A stretch of 64,000 nt of DNA from Bradyrhizobium archetypum. GTDB taxonomy: Bacteria > Pseudomonadota > Alphaproteobacteria > Rhizobiales > Xanthobacteraceae. The stretch lies in the NCBI RefSeq assembly GCF_013114835.1, contig NZ_JAAVLW010000005.1:682001-746000 (forward strand). The letters are read 5' to 3'. The translations under genes were made by a program, and so were the position numbers. Positions 37,162-45,944 of this stretch are shown here, one piece after another. The notes beneath the pieces are model-generated. The model was not told the origin of the DNA. It worked only from the letters and a program-made list of their open reading frames with translations, and did no database searches. Position 1 is the stretch's first letter. Every line of letters starts with the position of its first letter.

Positions 37162-37205
37162 GGGAGCGATGGTGCCTTGCACAAGAGCAAACTGCAATGC
37201 CAGCT

Positions 37206-37559
37206 TCAAATTGCGCCCATGCGTTCGGCGAGGGCGAACAGCCAGAATGCACCGGCCATCAACAGTGCGACGCCGACGGCTGCCGATCCCATGTCCTTGA
37301 CCTGGCCGATCTTCGGATCGTGATCGGTGGTCAGGCGATCGGCGAGCTTCTCGATCGCGGTATTGAGCAGCTCGACAACGAGGACAAAGGCAACGGCCGC
37401 AACAAGTTCCACGCAGCGCATCGCCGTGGTGCCGATCAGCCAGGCCAGCGGCACCGATAGCGCCAGCGCGAACAGCTCCTCGCGGACGGCCTGCTCCGAA
37501 CGGATCGCAAAGGCGAGGCCGTTACGCGTGTTGATGGTGGCCCGCCAAAGTCGCAGCAA
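37206..37559 (-). CDS. dgkA: Diacylglycerol kinase DgkA
   Basis: 117 residues with three helices. The catalytic stretch E-L-L-N-T-A-I-E-K-L-A-D-R-L near 64-77 and D-H-D-P-K-I-G-Q-V-K-D-M-G-S-A-A-V near 80-96 identify the integral-membrane kinase that recycles diacylglycerol to phosphatidic acid. The best start is TTG at 37559, one base after the aroG stop; there is no ATG nearby, so the true start may lie inside aroG or slightly downstream. Confidence 0.9.
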   Translation of the reverse strand: MLRLWRATINTRNGLAFAIRSEQAVREELFALALSVPLAWLIGTTAMRCVELVAAVAFVLVVELLNTAIEKLADRLTTDHDPKIGQVKDMGSAAVGVALLMAGAFWLFALAERMGAI

Positions 37560-37560
37560 A

Positions 37561-38949
37561 TCAGAGTCCCGCTGCGGCCGGCATCGGCTTTTCCTTGCCC
37601 GCGCGCTCCTGCTTGAGCAGTTCGGCGATCAGGAAAGCCAGGTCGATCGATTGTTCGGCGTTGAGGCGGGGATCGCAGACCGTGTGATAGCGGTCGTTGA
37701 GGTCCTCGTCGGTGATGGCGCGGGCGCCGCCGATACATTCGGTGACGTCCTGGCCGGTCATCTCCAGATGCACGCCGCCGGCATGCGTGCCTTCGGCGGC
37801 GTGGATCGCGAAGAACGATTTGACCTCCGACAGCACCCGGTCGAACGGCCGGGTCTTGTAGCCTGACGTCGAGGTAATGGTGTTGCCGTGCATGGGATCG
37901 CACGACCAGACCACAACCCGCCCTTCCCGCTTCACGGCGCGGATCAGCGGCGCGAGATGCTCGGCCACCTTGTCGGAGCCGAAACGGTTGATCAGCGTCA
38001 GGCGTCCCGGCTCGTTATCCGGATTGAGGATGTCGATCAGCTTCAACAATTCGTCCGGCTTCAGCGAGGGACCGCACTTCAGGCCGATCGGGTTCCTGAT
38101 GCCGCGGAAATATTCGACATGGCCGTGGTCAAGCTGGCGGGTGCGATCGCCGATCCAGATCATGTGGCCCGAGGTCGCGTACCAGTCGCCGGTCGTGGAA
38201 TCGACCCGGGTCAGCGCCTGCTCGTAGCCGAGCAGCAGCGCCTCGTGGCTGGTATAGAAATCGGTTGCGCGCAGTTCGGGGTGGCTTTCGAGATCGAGGC
38301 CGCAGGCGCGCATGAAATTCAGCGCATCCGAGATACGATCGGCCAATTCCTTGTAGCGCCGCGACTGCGGGGAGTCCTTGAGAAAGCCAAGCATCCACTG
38401 ATGCACGCTGCCGAGATTGGCAAAGCCGCCGGTCGCAAACGCGCGCAGGAGGTTCAGCGTCGCGGCCGATTGCCGATAGGCCATCAGTTGGCGCTGCGGA
38501 TCGGGGATGCGCGCTTCGGGCGTGAAGGCGATGTCGTTAATGATGTCGCCGCGGTAGCTCGGCAGCTCGACCCCGCCAACCTTCTCGGTGTTCGACGAGC
38601 GCGGCTTTGCAAACTGCCCGGCGATGCGGCCGACCTTCACCACCGGCAGCGCGCCGGCATAGGTCAGAACCACGGCCATCTGCAGCAGCACGCGGAAGAA
38701 ATCGCGGATGTTGTTGGCGCCGTGCTCGGCAAAGCTTTCGGCGCAATCGCCGCCCTGCAGCAGGAAAGCTTCGCCGCTGGCGACCCGCGCCAGCGCCTTT
38801 TTCAGGTTGCGGGCCTCACCGGCAAACACCAGCGGCGGGAACGTGGCCAATTGCGCCTCGACATCTGCCAATGCCTTGGCATCGGGGTATTCAGGCACTT
38901 GCAGCACCGGCTTGGTGCGCCAGCTATCGGGCGTCCACCGCTCGGACAT
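37561..38949 (-). CDS. aroG: 3-deoxy-7-phosphoheptulonate synthase, class II
   Basis: 462 residues from ATG 38949, preceded by AGGAG; the frame runs open to 39726 but that extension is rejected. Class II (plant-like) features: W-T-P-D-S-W-R near the start, Q-G-G-D-C-A-E-S-F near 80, W-S-C-D-P-M-H-G-N-T near 365, and H-L-E-M-T-G-Q-D-V-T-E-C near 405. It joins phosphoenolpyruvate and erythrose 4-phosphate as the entry to the shikimate pathway. dgkA starts one base after its stop. Confidence 0.96.
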   Translation of the reverse strand: MSERWTPDSWRTKPVLQVPEYPDAKALADVEAQLATFPPLVFAGEARNLKKALARVASGEAFLLQGGDCAESFAEHGANNIRDFFRVLLQMAVVLTYAGALPVVKVGRIAGQFAKPRSSNTEKVGGVELPSYRGDIINDIAFTPEARIPDPQRQLMAYRQSAATLNLLRAFATGGFANLGSVHQWMLGFLKDSPQSRRYKELADRISDALNFMRACGLDLESHPELRATDFYTSHEALLLGYEQALTRVDSTTGDWYATSGHMIWIGDRTRQLDHGHVEYFRGIRNPIGLKCGPSLKPDELLKLIDILNPDNEPGRLTLINRFGSDKVAEHLAPLIRAVKREGRVVVWSCDPMHGNTITSTSGYKTRPFDRVLSEVKSFFAIHAAEGTHAGGVHLEMTGQDVTECIGGARAITDEDLNDRYHTVCDPRLNAEQSIDLAFLIAELLKQERAGKEKPMPAAAGL

Positions 38950-39120
38950 GACGTTAACTCCTGAGCAAAAACCGCTACTTACAAGCGATTGTGAAGGCCG
39001 CGTTATACACAGGCCTTCAGCCGACCGCCAGTTAGATTTCCAGTAGTTCTGACAAGCCCTTGCAGCAAAAGTCGATTTCGCTTTTGTTATGGCCGCTCGC
39101 AAAGCTTGCAGGAGAACACG

Positions 39121-40026
39121 GTGGCCGAGCCCGTGCTGGACGACGTATTTGGCGACGACATCACGGTGCCCGCAACGGATGGATATCCCCTTGCCGCGAC
39201 GCTGTTTCTGCCCCGCGGGGCCAAGCGCCACGCGGTCCTGATCAATTCGGCGACCGCCGTTCCCCGCAGATTGTACCGCGGCTTTGCCGGCTACCTCGCC
39301 ATGCGCGGCTGCGCCGTGTTGACCTATGATTACCGTGGCACCGGCGATAGCAGGCAGCAGGCGCCGACCGGCCACAACCAGCCGAAATCGCTGGTCGGCT
39401 TCCAGGCGTCGATGTCCGACTGGGCCGCGCTGGATGTCACGGCGGCGGTCGGCTGGATGCGCGAGCGCTACAAGACGCTGCCGTTCGCCTACGTCGGGCA
39501 TTCGTTCGGCGGCCAGGCGCTCGGCCTGCTGCCGAACAACTCGGAAATTGCGCGCGCGCTGCTCATTGCAGCCCAGGCCGGCTACTGGAAACTGATGACG
39601 GCGCCCGAACGCTACCGCGTCTACGCCATGCTGAACTTTGTCGGCCGCCCCCTTACCCGCATGTTCGGCTACATGCCGGGCAAGGCCGGGCTCGGCATGG
39701 ACCTGCCGAAGGATGCGTTCCTGCAATGGGCCGGCTGGGTGATGAGCCCGCGCTATCTGTTCGACGACGCCAAGCTCGACAGCTTAAAGAATTTTCCGAA
39801 ATACCGGGGCGCGTTACGCGCGCTCTGCATGGCCGACGATCCCTGGGCGACGCGGCCTGCGGTCGAACTGCTGTGCTCGGGATTTACATCGATCAAGCCT
39901 GAGATCATCACCGTGACGCCGGCGGACACCGGCGCCAGCAAGATCGGGCATATGGGATTCTTCCGGCCCGAACATCGTGACACGCTGTGGTGCGGTGCGG
40001 CGGAATGGATCCAGGCGGGCGAATAG
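39121..40026 (+). CDS. Alpha/beta hydrolase
   Basis: 301 residues from GTG 39121, which follows CAGGAG; TTG 39106 would start before that site. Nucleophile S128 in G-H-S-F-G-G; the oxyanion and substrate pocket region D-Y-R-G-T-G-D-S lies near 70-77, and a C-terminal H-M-G-F-F-R-P (about H285) supplies the catalytic His. The length and the alpha/beta fold with a C-terminal H-M-G-F-F match the COG4757-type hydrolases of unknown substrate. It is divergent from aroG. Confidence 0.88.
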   Translation: MAEPVLDDVFGDDITVPATDGYPLAATLFLPRGAKRHAVLINSATAVPRRLYRGFAGYLAMRGCAVLTYDYRGTGDSRQQAPTGHNQPKSLVGFQASMSDWAALDVTAAVGWMRERYKTLPFAYVGHSFGGQALGLLPNNSEIARALLIAAQAGYWKLMTAPERYRVYAMLNFVGRPLTRMFGYMPGKAGLGMDLPKDAFLQWAGWVMSPRYLFDDAKLDSLKNFPKYRGALRALCMADDPWATRPAVELLCSGFTSIKPEIITVTPADTGASKIGHMGFFRPEHRDTLWCGAAEWIQAGE

Positions 40027-40112
40027 TTATCGGATCGCGTCGGCGCGCTGCTGTCCGCGGTAGGCCGCGCCTGGCGTACTATCGGGCTTCGCCAGACGGC
40101 CCGCGGCTCACC

Positions 40113-40337
40113 TCACCACGGCGGCGCGTCATCATCGTCGCCGGGCAAAACGTATTGGACCGCCAACAGCCCGCCCCCGAGGATCGGAAACGCAACGGCG
40201 CCGCCCAGCCAGCCGAAGAACGCAATTGAAAAGGCCAACAGGAGCACAGCACATAAGGCATCCGCCCCGATCTTGCCGCCCCGCTCGATCGCATCCTGTC
40301 CTCCGGAAAAATAAGCGATGGCGTCCTCGCCGTCCAA
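40113..40337 (-). CDS. Small two-helix membrane protein (tentative)
   Basis: A 74-residue frame with two hydrophobic stretches (about 27-42 and 45-62) and an acidic end D-D-D-D-A-P-P-W. It has to start at TTG 40337 and has no ribosome binding site; an ATG-containing frame overlaps it but has poor composition. It is convergent with the alpha/beta hydrolase. The protein-like topology argues for a gene, the start against. Confidence 0.4.
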   Translation of the reverse strand: MDGEDAIAYFSGGQDAIERGGKIGADALCAVLLLAFSIAFFGWLGGAVAFPILGGGLLAVQYVLPGDDDDAPPW

Positions 40338-40550
40338 GCGCCATCAACCCAAGATGTAATGTGGCACAATGGCAGGAGTTCCGTTCATCCTCGACTTGCC
40401 GTCACCTTCAGGATGCAATCAGTACCGGCAGCACCCTTTGGTCGAAGATCGCATCCAATTTGATCCGATTCAGCGGACTCGGTTTGGGTTGCTGGTAATG
40501 ATTTCCGGGGAAGTTACTGCATCCACTCGGGGCAGAACGGGAGGATTGCT

Positions 40551-40826
40551 GTGAAACACCATCATCGGCTGGGGACGCAACAACACATCGCTCTCATGGT
40601 CATGACAAGAGAAGCGGAGCAGATCACGGTGCTGATCGCCGGCCTTCGCAAGTCAGCCCGCGATATCGACAGGCAACGCCAGAAAGCCGACATCGCACTG
40701 CGGCGCGCACTGGACCTCCGCCACAATAATTTGATGGTCACTATCGCCGCATTGGAAGATCGCGTGTCGGCCATCCGGGGGCTAATCAAACTGGATCGCC
40801 CATACGTGACGCATCGAATGCACTGA
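40551..40826 (+). CDS. Short coiled-coil protein (tentative)
   Basis: 91 residues, GTG start with GGAGG a few bases too far upstream (at 40541). The frame is highly helical and charged (R-K-S-A-R-D-I-D-R-Q-R-Q-K-A-D-I-A-L-R-R), with heptad-like spacing at about 25-75, so a coiled coil is likely. No known family. The surrounding region looks AT-richer than most of the window. Confidence 0.4.
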   Translation: MKHHHRLGTQQHIALMVMTREAEQITVLIAGLRKSARDIDRQRQKADIALRRALDLRHNNLMVTIAALEDRVSAIRGLIKLDRPYVTHRMH

Positions 40827-40922
40827 CATCCGTCGCTTGATGGCTTCCGGAGGATAACGCGTGGCGCGCGTTCCTGCTCGCCACGCCTGAAACCAGTTCT
40901 GGCCTGCCGAATTACCCCTGCG

Positions 40923-41528
40923 ATGAAAGTGGAAACGACGGCCGCCATCAGCGACGCCGCGCACCTGTGCGTCGACATGCAGAACATCTTCGCCAAGGGC
41001 GGTGTGTGGGAAACGCCGTGGATGGAGCGTGTGCTGCCGGTGATCTCGAACATTTGCGCGCGGTATCCCGAGCGAACGGTATTCACGCGCTTCGTCACGC
41101 CGGAAAAAGCCGAAGATCGTCGCGGCCAATGGCAAGCCTATTTTACGAAATGGCAGCGCGCGACGCGCGGCAGTCTTCCGCCAAACGCGCTCGATCTCGT
41201 CCCGGAGCTTGCGCGATACGCACCTCCGGCACTGGTCATCGACAAGCCCGCCTATTCGGCGTTCTTCGGGTCACGGCTCGGCCATCTGCTGGTTGAGCGG
41301 CACGTCGGAACGGTGGTGGTGTCAGGCGCGGAAACCGACGTCTGCGTGCTCTCGACCGTGCTCAGCGCCGTCGATCTCGGCTTCCGCGTCATCATCGTGC
41401 AGGACGCGCTGTGCAGTTCCTCCGACACCGGACACGACGCGCTGATGACGATGTACCGGATGCGGTTCAACGCGCAAATCGAGCTTGTCAGCGCCGAGGA
41501 ACTGTTCGACATGTGGCGTCCGGACTAG
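40923..41528 (+). CDS. Isochorismatase-family cysteine hydrolase
   Basis: 201 residues with the catalytic triad of the family: D18 (C-V-D-M-Q-N), K108 (I-D-K-P-A-Y-S-A-F) and C141 (G-A-E-T-D-V-C-V-L-S-T). Members hydrolyse amides such as nicotinamide, N-carbamoylsarcosine or peroxyureidoacrylate; the residues beyond the triad do not single one out. It precedes the flavodoxin-family gene by 83 bases, same strand. Confidence 0.9.
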   Translation: MKVETTAAISDAAHLCVDMQNIFAKGGVWETPWMERVLPVISNICARYPERTVFTRFVTPEKAEDRRGQWQAYFTKWQRATRGSLPPNALDLVPELARYAPPALVIDKPAYSAFFGSRLGHLLVERHVGTVVVSGAETDVCVLSTVLSAVDLGFRVIIVQDALCSSSDTGHDALMTMYRMRFNAQIELVSAEELFDMWRPD

Positions 41529-41611
41529 GCGGTACCGGCCCGGCGCCTGCGGAACTGCCGATCCGGCTCTGGAGTTGATCTTCTGGTATCAACTCACGCG
41601 AGGATCGATCC

Positions 41612-42688
41612 ATGGCGGCACCGGACATTCGCAAGGAGATGCCGCCCGTCAAATTGCCGCGCGAGGAATTCGAGAGACGCTATCGCAGCCGCTTCGTCGA
41701 TCCCGCGTTTCAGCCGCTGCAACGCGAACTCGACGCCATCGTCGCCGCCGCCTGGGATGCCTACAGCCATTCGCGCAAAGCCCCGCATACCCGCAAGGCG
41801 GGGCCCGGCTTCGCCGATCCGGAATACGAGATCTCGGTGGACTGGCTCGCGGCGCGCGAGGCCATTCTCGAGGCGCAGCGGCGCCATGACGATGCCGCGG
41901 CGCAGCCGCGCATTCTCGTTATCAACGGCTCCGCACGCAGCGAGCATACCTGTCCCGGCGAAACGTCGAAGACGTGGCGGCTGGTCAAGCTCGCCGAGCC
42001 GATCTTCACCGAGATGGGGTTTGCCGTCGACATTCTCGACCTGTCGCGGCTGGCCTCGGAATACGGCCGGCAGATTCACCCCTGCAAATCCTGCCTCGCC
42101 ACCGCGATGCCGCTCTGTCACTGGCCGTGCAGTTGCTATCCGAACTACTCGCTCGGCCAGACCGACGACTGGATGAACGAAATCTATCCGCTGTGGGTGG
42201 CGGCCCATGGCATCCTGATCGTGGCGCCGGTGAACTGGTATCACGCCCCGACGCCGCTGAAGGCGATGATGGACCGGCTGGTCTGCGCCGACGGCGGCAA
42301 TCCCGATCCGACGTCCACCCACGGCAAACATGCCGACCAGGCCAAGGCGCTGGAATTGAAAGGCTGGCCCTACCCGCGCCACTTGGCCGGCCGGTATTTC
42401 GGGTTGGTGATTCATGGCGACAGCGCGGGCGTGGAGATGCTGCGGCGCTCGCTGTCGGACTGGTTGACCGACATGTCGCTGATCTCGGCGGGCCGCACCA
42501 GTGAGGCCGAAGGCTATGTCGGGTACATGGAGCCTTATGCCACCTCGCACCAGGCGCTGGATGAAGATTGCGAATTCCAGGAGGAAGTGCGCAATGCGGC
42601 GCGCGCGCTCGGCAACGCGGTCAAGCTCTCGCGCGCCGGGAAGCTCGAGAATCCTGCGGAGGGGCTCGTCGAGCCTGATCCGAAATAG
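41612..42688 (+). CDS. Flavodoxin-fold NAD(P)H oxidoreductase with a cysteine cluster
   Basis: 358 residues. The first 90 are unique and charged; the flavodoxin-like (NADPH-dependent FMN reductase) fold follows with F-M-N-binding I-N-G-S-A-R-S near 108. After it stands C-x2-C-x7-C-x3-C-x-C (C-K-S-C ... L-C-H-W-P-C-S-C) near 158-177, unusual for a simple flavodoxin and reminiscent of iron-sulfur flavoproteins. The W-Y-H-A-P-T-P-L-K and G-D-S-A-G-V segments are typical of the family. It probably acts as a quinone or disulfide-type reductase; role unknown. Confidence 0.82.
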   Translation: MAAPDIRKEMPPVKLPREEFERRYRSRFVDPAFQPLQRELDAIVAAAWDAYSHSRKAPHTRKAGPGFADPEYEISVDWLAAREAILEAQRRHDDAAAQPRILVINGSARSEHTCPGETSKTWRLVKLAEPIFTEMGFAVDILDLSRLASEYGRQIHPCKSCLATAMPLCHWPCSCYPNYSLGQTDDWMNEIYPLWVAAHGILIVAPVNWYHAPTPLKAMMDRLVCADGGNPDPTSTHGKHADQAKALELKGWPYPRHLAGRYFGLVIHGDSAGVEMLRRSLSDWLTDMSLISAGRTSEAEGYVGYMEPYATSHQALDEDCEFQEEVRNAARALGNAVKLSRAGKLENPAEGLVEPDPK

Positions 42689-42703
42689 AAGCTTGGTTGC
42701 CCA

Positions 42704-42729
42704 GGTGGGTCAGCGAAGCGTAACCCACC
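42704..42729. repeat. Short palindromic repeat
   Basis: GGTGGGT at 42704-42710 and ACCCACC at 42723-42729 flank CAGCGAAGCGTA. Small GGTGGGT...ACCCACC palindromes are common intergenic elements in Bradyrhizobium-like genomes (general knowledge). It lies in the 218-base gap between the flavodoxin and dehydrogenase genes, where I see no gene. Confidence 0.6.
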
Positions 42730-42906
42730 GCGTCCCCTAGAGTCCGATGAGACTAGGTTCGGTCGATCGCCTGCTACGCCGGCCCTTGACAGCTACTTTG
42801 CATGGGGTTGTTTTCGACATTTTGCTTGAGCGGTCAACGCAGCATCGGCCGAAGCTGATCTCATCATGCTCTAACGGCCGATTACGCTATCGCTAATCCG
42901 CACTAG

Positions 42907-43758
42907 TCACTTCCCGTAGCTGTAGAACCCCTGGCCGGTCTTGCGGCCGAGATGGCCGGCGGCGACCATTTCCTTCAGCAAGGGCGCTGGGCGATATTTC
43001 GGATCGTTGAAGCCTTCGTAAAACACTTCCATCACCGACAGCATCGTATCCAGCCCGATCATGTCGGCGAGCGCCAGCGGACCGATCGGATGGTTGCAAC
43101 CGAGCTTCATGCCGGCATCGAGGTCTTCCGCCGTCGCAATACCTTCCTGCAGCGCGAAGATCGCCTCGTTGATCATCGGGCACAGGATGCGGTTGACCGC
43201 AAAGCCTGGGCTGTTCTTCGCTGTGATCGCGACCTTGCCAACTCGCTTTGCAAAGGCTTCCGCCTTGGCGTGGGTATCGTCGGATGTCTGCAGGCCGCGG
43301 ATCAATTCCAGCAGCGCCATCAGCGGCACCGGATTGAAGAAGTGCATGCCGATGAAGCGATCCGGCCGATCCGTCGCCGCGGCGAGTTTCGTGATCGAGA
43401 TCGAGGAGGTGTTGGTCGCGAGCAGCGCCTGCGGCCGCAATTTTGGGCAGAGGTCCTTCAGGATCTTGACCTTCAAATCCTCGTTCTCGGTCGCCGCCTC
43501 GATGACGAGGTCGCAGGTCGAAAGCTTGGCGGTATCCGTGGTCGGGGTAATGCGCGCGATCGCGGCCTGACGGTCGCCGTCGGTCATCTTCTGCTTGTTG
43601 ACCAGCCGCTCCAGGCTGTTCGAGACGACCGACATGCCACGCGCGAGTGCGGCATCGGAGATATCGGTCATGACGACCGGAAGCCCGGCGGCGGCACAGA
43701 CCTGCGCGATGCCATTGCCCATCGTGCCTGCGCCTATGATACCGATCTGCTCAATCAT
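42907..43758 (-). CDS. hbd: 3-hydroxybutyryl-CoA dehydrogenase
   Basis: 283 residues. N-terminal NAD-binding motif G-I-I-G-A-G-T-M-G-N-G-I near 7-18, the catalytic region G-M-H-F-F-N-P-V near 137-144, and the C-terminal helical dimer domain beginning N-R-I-L near 187. Closest in length and motifs to the short, stand-alone 3-hydroxybutyryl-CoA dehydrogenases acting in butanoate/polyhydroxybutyrate metabolism and beta-oxidation. It is followed on the same strand by nothing; gor lies upstream. Confidence 0.92.
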   Translation of the reverse strand: MIEQIGIIGAGTMGNGIAQVCAAAGLPVVMTDISDAALARGMSVVSNSLERLVNKQKMTDGDRQAAIARITPTTDTAKLSTCDLVIEAATENEDLKVKILKDLCPKLRPQALLATNTSSISITKLAAATDRPDRFIGMHFFNPVPLMALLELIRGLQTSDDTHAKAEAFAKRVGKVAITAKNSPGFAVNRILCPMINEAIFALQEGIATAEDLDAGMKLGCNHPIGPLALADMIGLDTMLSVMEVFYEGFNDPKYRPAPLLKEMVAAGHLGRKTGQGFYSYGK

Positions 43759-43830
43759 TGCTCGCCTACCTCTGTTTGAATGCGGATTACGTCGTTATCA
43801 GAATGCGGCGGGCATCGGTAGTCCGGGCCC

Positions 43831-43947
43831 GTAGGATGGGTGGAGCGACTTGTCCGCCGCAGCTCAACGAGCGGAGGCGGAAGCGATGCCCATCTCTTGC
43901 GTTTCGCGGCCAGATGATGGGTTTCGCAGGGGCTCAACCCATCCTAC
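43831..43947. repeat. Palindromic intergenic repeat, GTAGGATGGGT type
   Basis: The left arm is GTAGGATGGGTGGAGCGA at 43831, and the right end GGCTCAACCCATCCTAC finishes at 43947; an internal GATGGGTTTCGC and GATGCCCATC add secondary pairs. This is a different family from the CCCGTCATTGCGAG repeats. It lies in the 196-base gap between the dehydrogenase and glutathione reductase genes. Confidence 0.75.
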
Positions 43948-43954
43948 AAACCGC

Positions 43955-45340
43955 CTACTCAGCCGCTTGCCGCACATACCGCGCCGTCGGCGTGCGCATC
44001 GTCACCAATTCTTCCGCAGCGGTCGGATGCAACGCGATCGTCGCGTCGAAATCGGCCTTCGTTGCCTTCATCTTCACGGCAATGGCGACCGCCTGGATGA
44101 TTTCGGCGGCGGTGTCGCCGACGATGTGGCAGCCGAGCACGCGATCGGTGGTGCCATCGACCACGAGTTTCATCAGCACGCGGGTGTCGCGGCCGGACAT
44201 CGTCGCCTTGATGGGACGGAAATCGGCCTTGTAGATGTCGACGTGGCTCACTTGCGCGCGCGCCTGCGCCTCGGTCAGGCCGACCGTGCCGACCTCGGGC
44301 TGCGAGAACACCGCCGTCGGGATGGTGGCGTGGTCGACCTGGTCCGGCCGCTTGCCGAATACGGTGTCGGCGAAGGCGTGGCCCTCGCGGATCGCGACGG
44401 GCGTCAAATTGAGGCGATGAGTGACGTCGCCGATCGCATAGATGTTGTCGACCGAGGTCTTCGACCACTCATCGACGGCGATGCCGCCATTGGCAGGATT
44501 GATGGCGACGCCGGCCTTCTCGAGCCCGAGATTGGCCACGTTCGGGTGGCGGCCGATGGCGAACATCACCTTTTCGGAGGCAATGCTCGAACCGCTCGAC
44601 AGATGCGTGGTGAACTCGTTGCCGTGCCTGTCCACCTTCTCGATGGTGCAGCCGGTGATGATGGTGATGCCCTGCTTTTCCATCTCGGCGCGGACGTGTT
44701 TGCGGACGTCCTCGTCGAAGCCGCGCAGGACGTTGTCGCCGCGATACACCACGGTGACGTCGGAGCCGAAGCCGGCAAAGATGCCGGCGAATTCCAGTGC
44801 GATATAGCCGCCGCCCTGGATCACGATGCGCTTCGGCAGCTCGGTGAGGTGAAACGCCTCGTTGGAGGAAATCACGTGCTCGATGCCGGGGATCTCCCGC
44901 CCGTGATTGGGCGCCCCTCCTGTTGCGATCAGTATGTATTTTGCCGTGACTTTTTCGCCGGTCATCAGCCGGAGCGTATGGGCGTCTTCCAGCACCGCAC
45001 GGGTCTTCGCGATCCGCGCGCCGCTCTTCTCGACATTGGCGGCATAGATGCCCTCAAGCCGCGCGATTTCCTTGTCTTTGTTAGCGACCAGGGTCGGCCA
45101 GTCGAAGGTGACTTCAGGGATGGTCCAGCCGAAGCCTGCGGCATCGGCGATCTCGTGGCGAACGTGGGAGCCGAGCACGAACAGTTTCTTCGGCACGCAA
45201 CCGCGGATCACGCAGGTGCCGCCCATTCGGTATTCTTCGGCGACCATGACCTTGGCGCCGTAGCCAGCCGCGATGCGGGCGGCGCGAACGCCGCCCGAAC
45301 CGCCGCCGATAACGAACAGATCGACGTCGAACTTAGCCAT
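43955..45340 (-). CDS. gor: Glutathione-disulfide reductase Gor
   Basis: 461 residues. The FAD motif G-G-G-S-G-G-V-R-A-A-R is near 12-22; the redox pair C43/C48 stands in G-T-C-V-I-R-G-C-V-P; the NADPH site is near 170-200 (G-G-G-Y-I-A-L-E-F-A), and the C-terminal active-site H-P-T-A-A-E-E is present. It keeps glutathione reduced in the cytoplasm. It is the last of the rpiA, DUF2059, gor run on this strand, with a 33-base gap. Confidence 0.96.
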   Translation of the reverse strand: MAKFDVDLFVIGGGSGGVRAARIAAGYGAKVMVAEEYRMGGTCVIRGCVPKKLFVLGSHVRHEIADAAGFGWTIPEVTFDWPTLVANKDKEIARLEGIYAANVEKSGARIAKTRAVLEDAHTLRLMTGEKVTAKYILIATGGAPNHGREIPGIEHVISSNEAFHLTELPKRIVIQGGGYIALEFAGIFAGFGSDVTVVYRGDNVLRGFDEDVRKHVRAEMEKQGITIITGCTIEKVDRHGNEFTTHLSSGSSIASEKVMFAIGRHPNVANLGLEKAGVAINPANGGIAVDEWSKTSVDNIYAIGDVTHRLNLTPVAIREGHAFADTVFGKRPDQVDHATIPTAVFSQPEVGTVGLTEAQARAQVSHVDIYKADFRPIKATMSGRDTRVLMKLVVDGTTDRVLGCHIVGDTAAEIIQAVAIAVKMKATKADFDATIALHPTAAEELVTMRTPTARYVRQAAE

Positions 45341-45373
45341 TTCAACCCCGCCCGAAGCCGCCCCTGGTGTTGA

Positions 45374-45919
45374 TCAGATTTCCTTGCCGCGCTTCTTCAT
45401 CTCGGCGCGGAACTGGCCGTTGACGACTTCGGCAAAGGCCTGCGCCCACTGGTTCATATAGGACATGCTGAACTGGATGGCGCGCGGCTCGGCCGACAGT
45501 AGCTTCTGGCCGAGCGGCGACTTGTAGAAGGTGACGAGATCCTTCAGTTCCTGCTCGGTGAATTCGTTGGCATAGACCTGCGCCATGCCCTCGCCGATCT
45601 CCTTCTCGCGGCCGGCGAGATTTTTGGCGACGATCACCGCGACCTCGTTGAGGTCCTTCTGATAGTTCAGATTGCTCTGCATCAGCACGTTCTTGGTCTG
45701 CTCGACCAGGTTGGGAACGGCTGCAGCATACATCGCGCTGGCATTCTTCATCGCCAGGATTTCCTTGGCTGCAGCGATCGCCGCCGGTGAACCGGGCTTG
45801 AGTTGCGCGGTCGCAGGCGCCGCGGGCGCATTCTTCTGCTGCGCGTCGGCGGGAACGGTGGTCAGGGCCAGCCCCACTGCAAGGCCGGCCGCCGACAAAA
45901 TCCGTGAAAGGCTCTTCAT
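45374..45919 (-). CDS. DUF2059 domain protein, exported
   Basis: 181 residues from ATG 45919, chosen because GAGGAG stands just upstream and a signal peptide begins there (hydrophobic L-S-A-A-G-L-A-V-G-L-A-L, cut before D-A-Q-Q). The mature protein is all-helical and follows DUF2059 (E-I-L-A-M-K-N-A-S near 50, F-Y-K-S-P-L-G-Q-K near 133). Function unknown, envelope location likely. Confidence 0.87.
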   Translation of the reverse strand: MKSLSRILSAAGLAVGLALTTVPADAQQKNAPAAPATAQLKPGSPAAIAAAKEILAMKNASAMYAAAVPNLVEQTKNVLMQSNLNYQKDLNEVAVIVAKNLAGREKEIGEGMAQVYANEFTEQELKDLVTFYKSPLGQKLLSAEPRAIQFSMSYMNQWAQAFAEVVNGQFRAEMKKRGKEI

Positions 45920-45944
45920 TCTTGATTCTCCTCGATTACCGGCG

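Noticed and set aside
38950..39726. N-terminal extension of aroG to 721 codons
   Set aside because: The extension lacks homology-like composition, crosses the alpha/beta hydrolase gene on the other strand, and AGGAG marks the ATG at 38949.
43850..45373. 507-codon plus-strand frame
   Set aside because: Antisense to glutathione reductase, whose redox Cys pair and FAD motif are clear.
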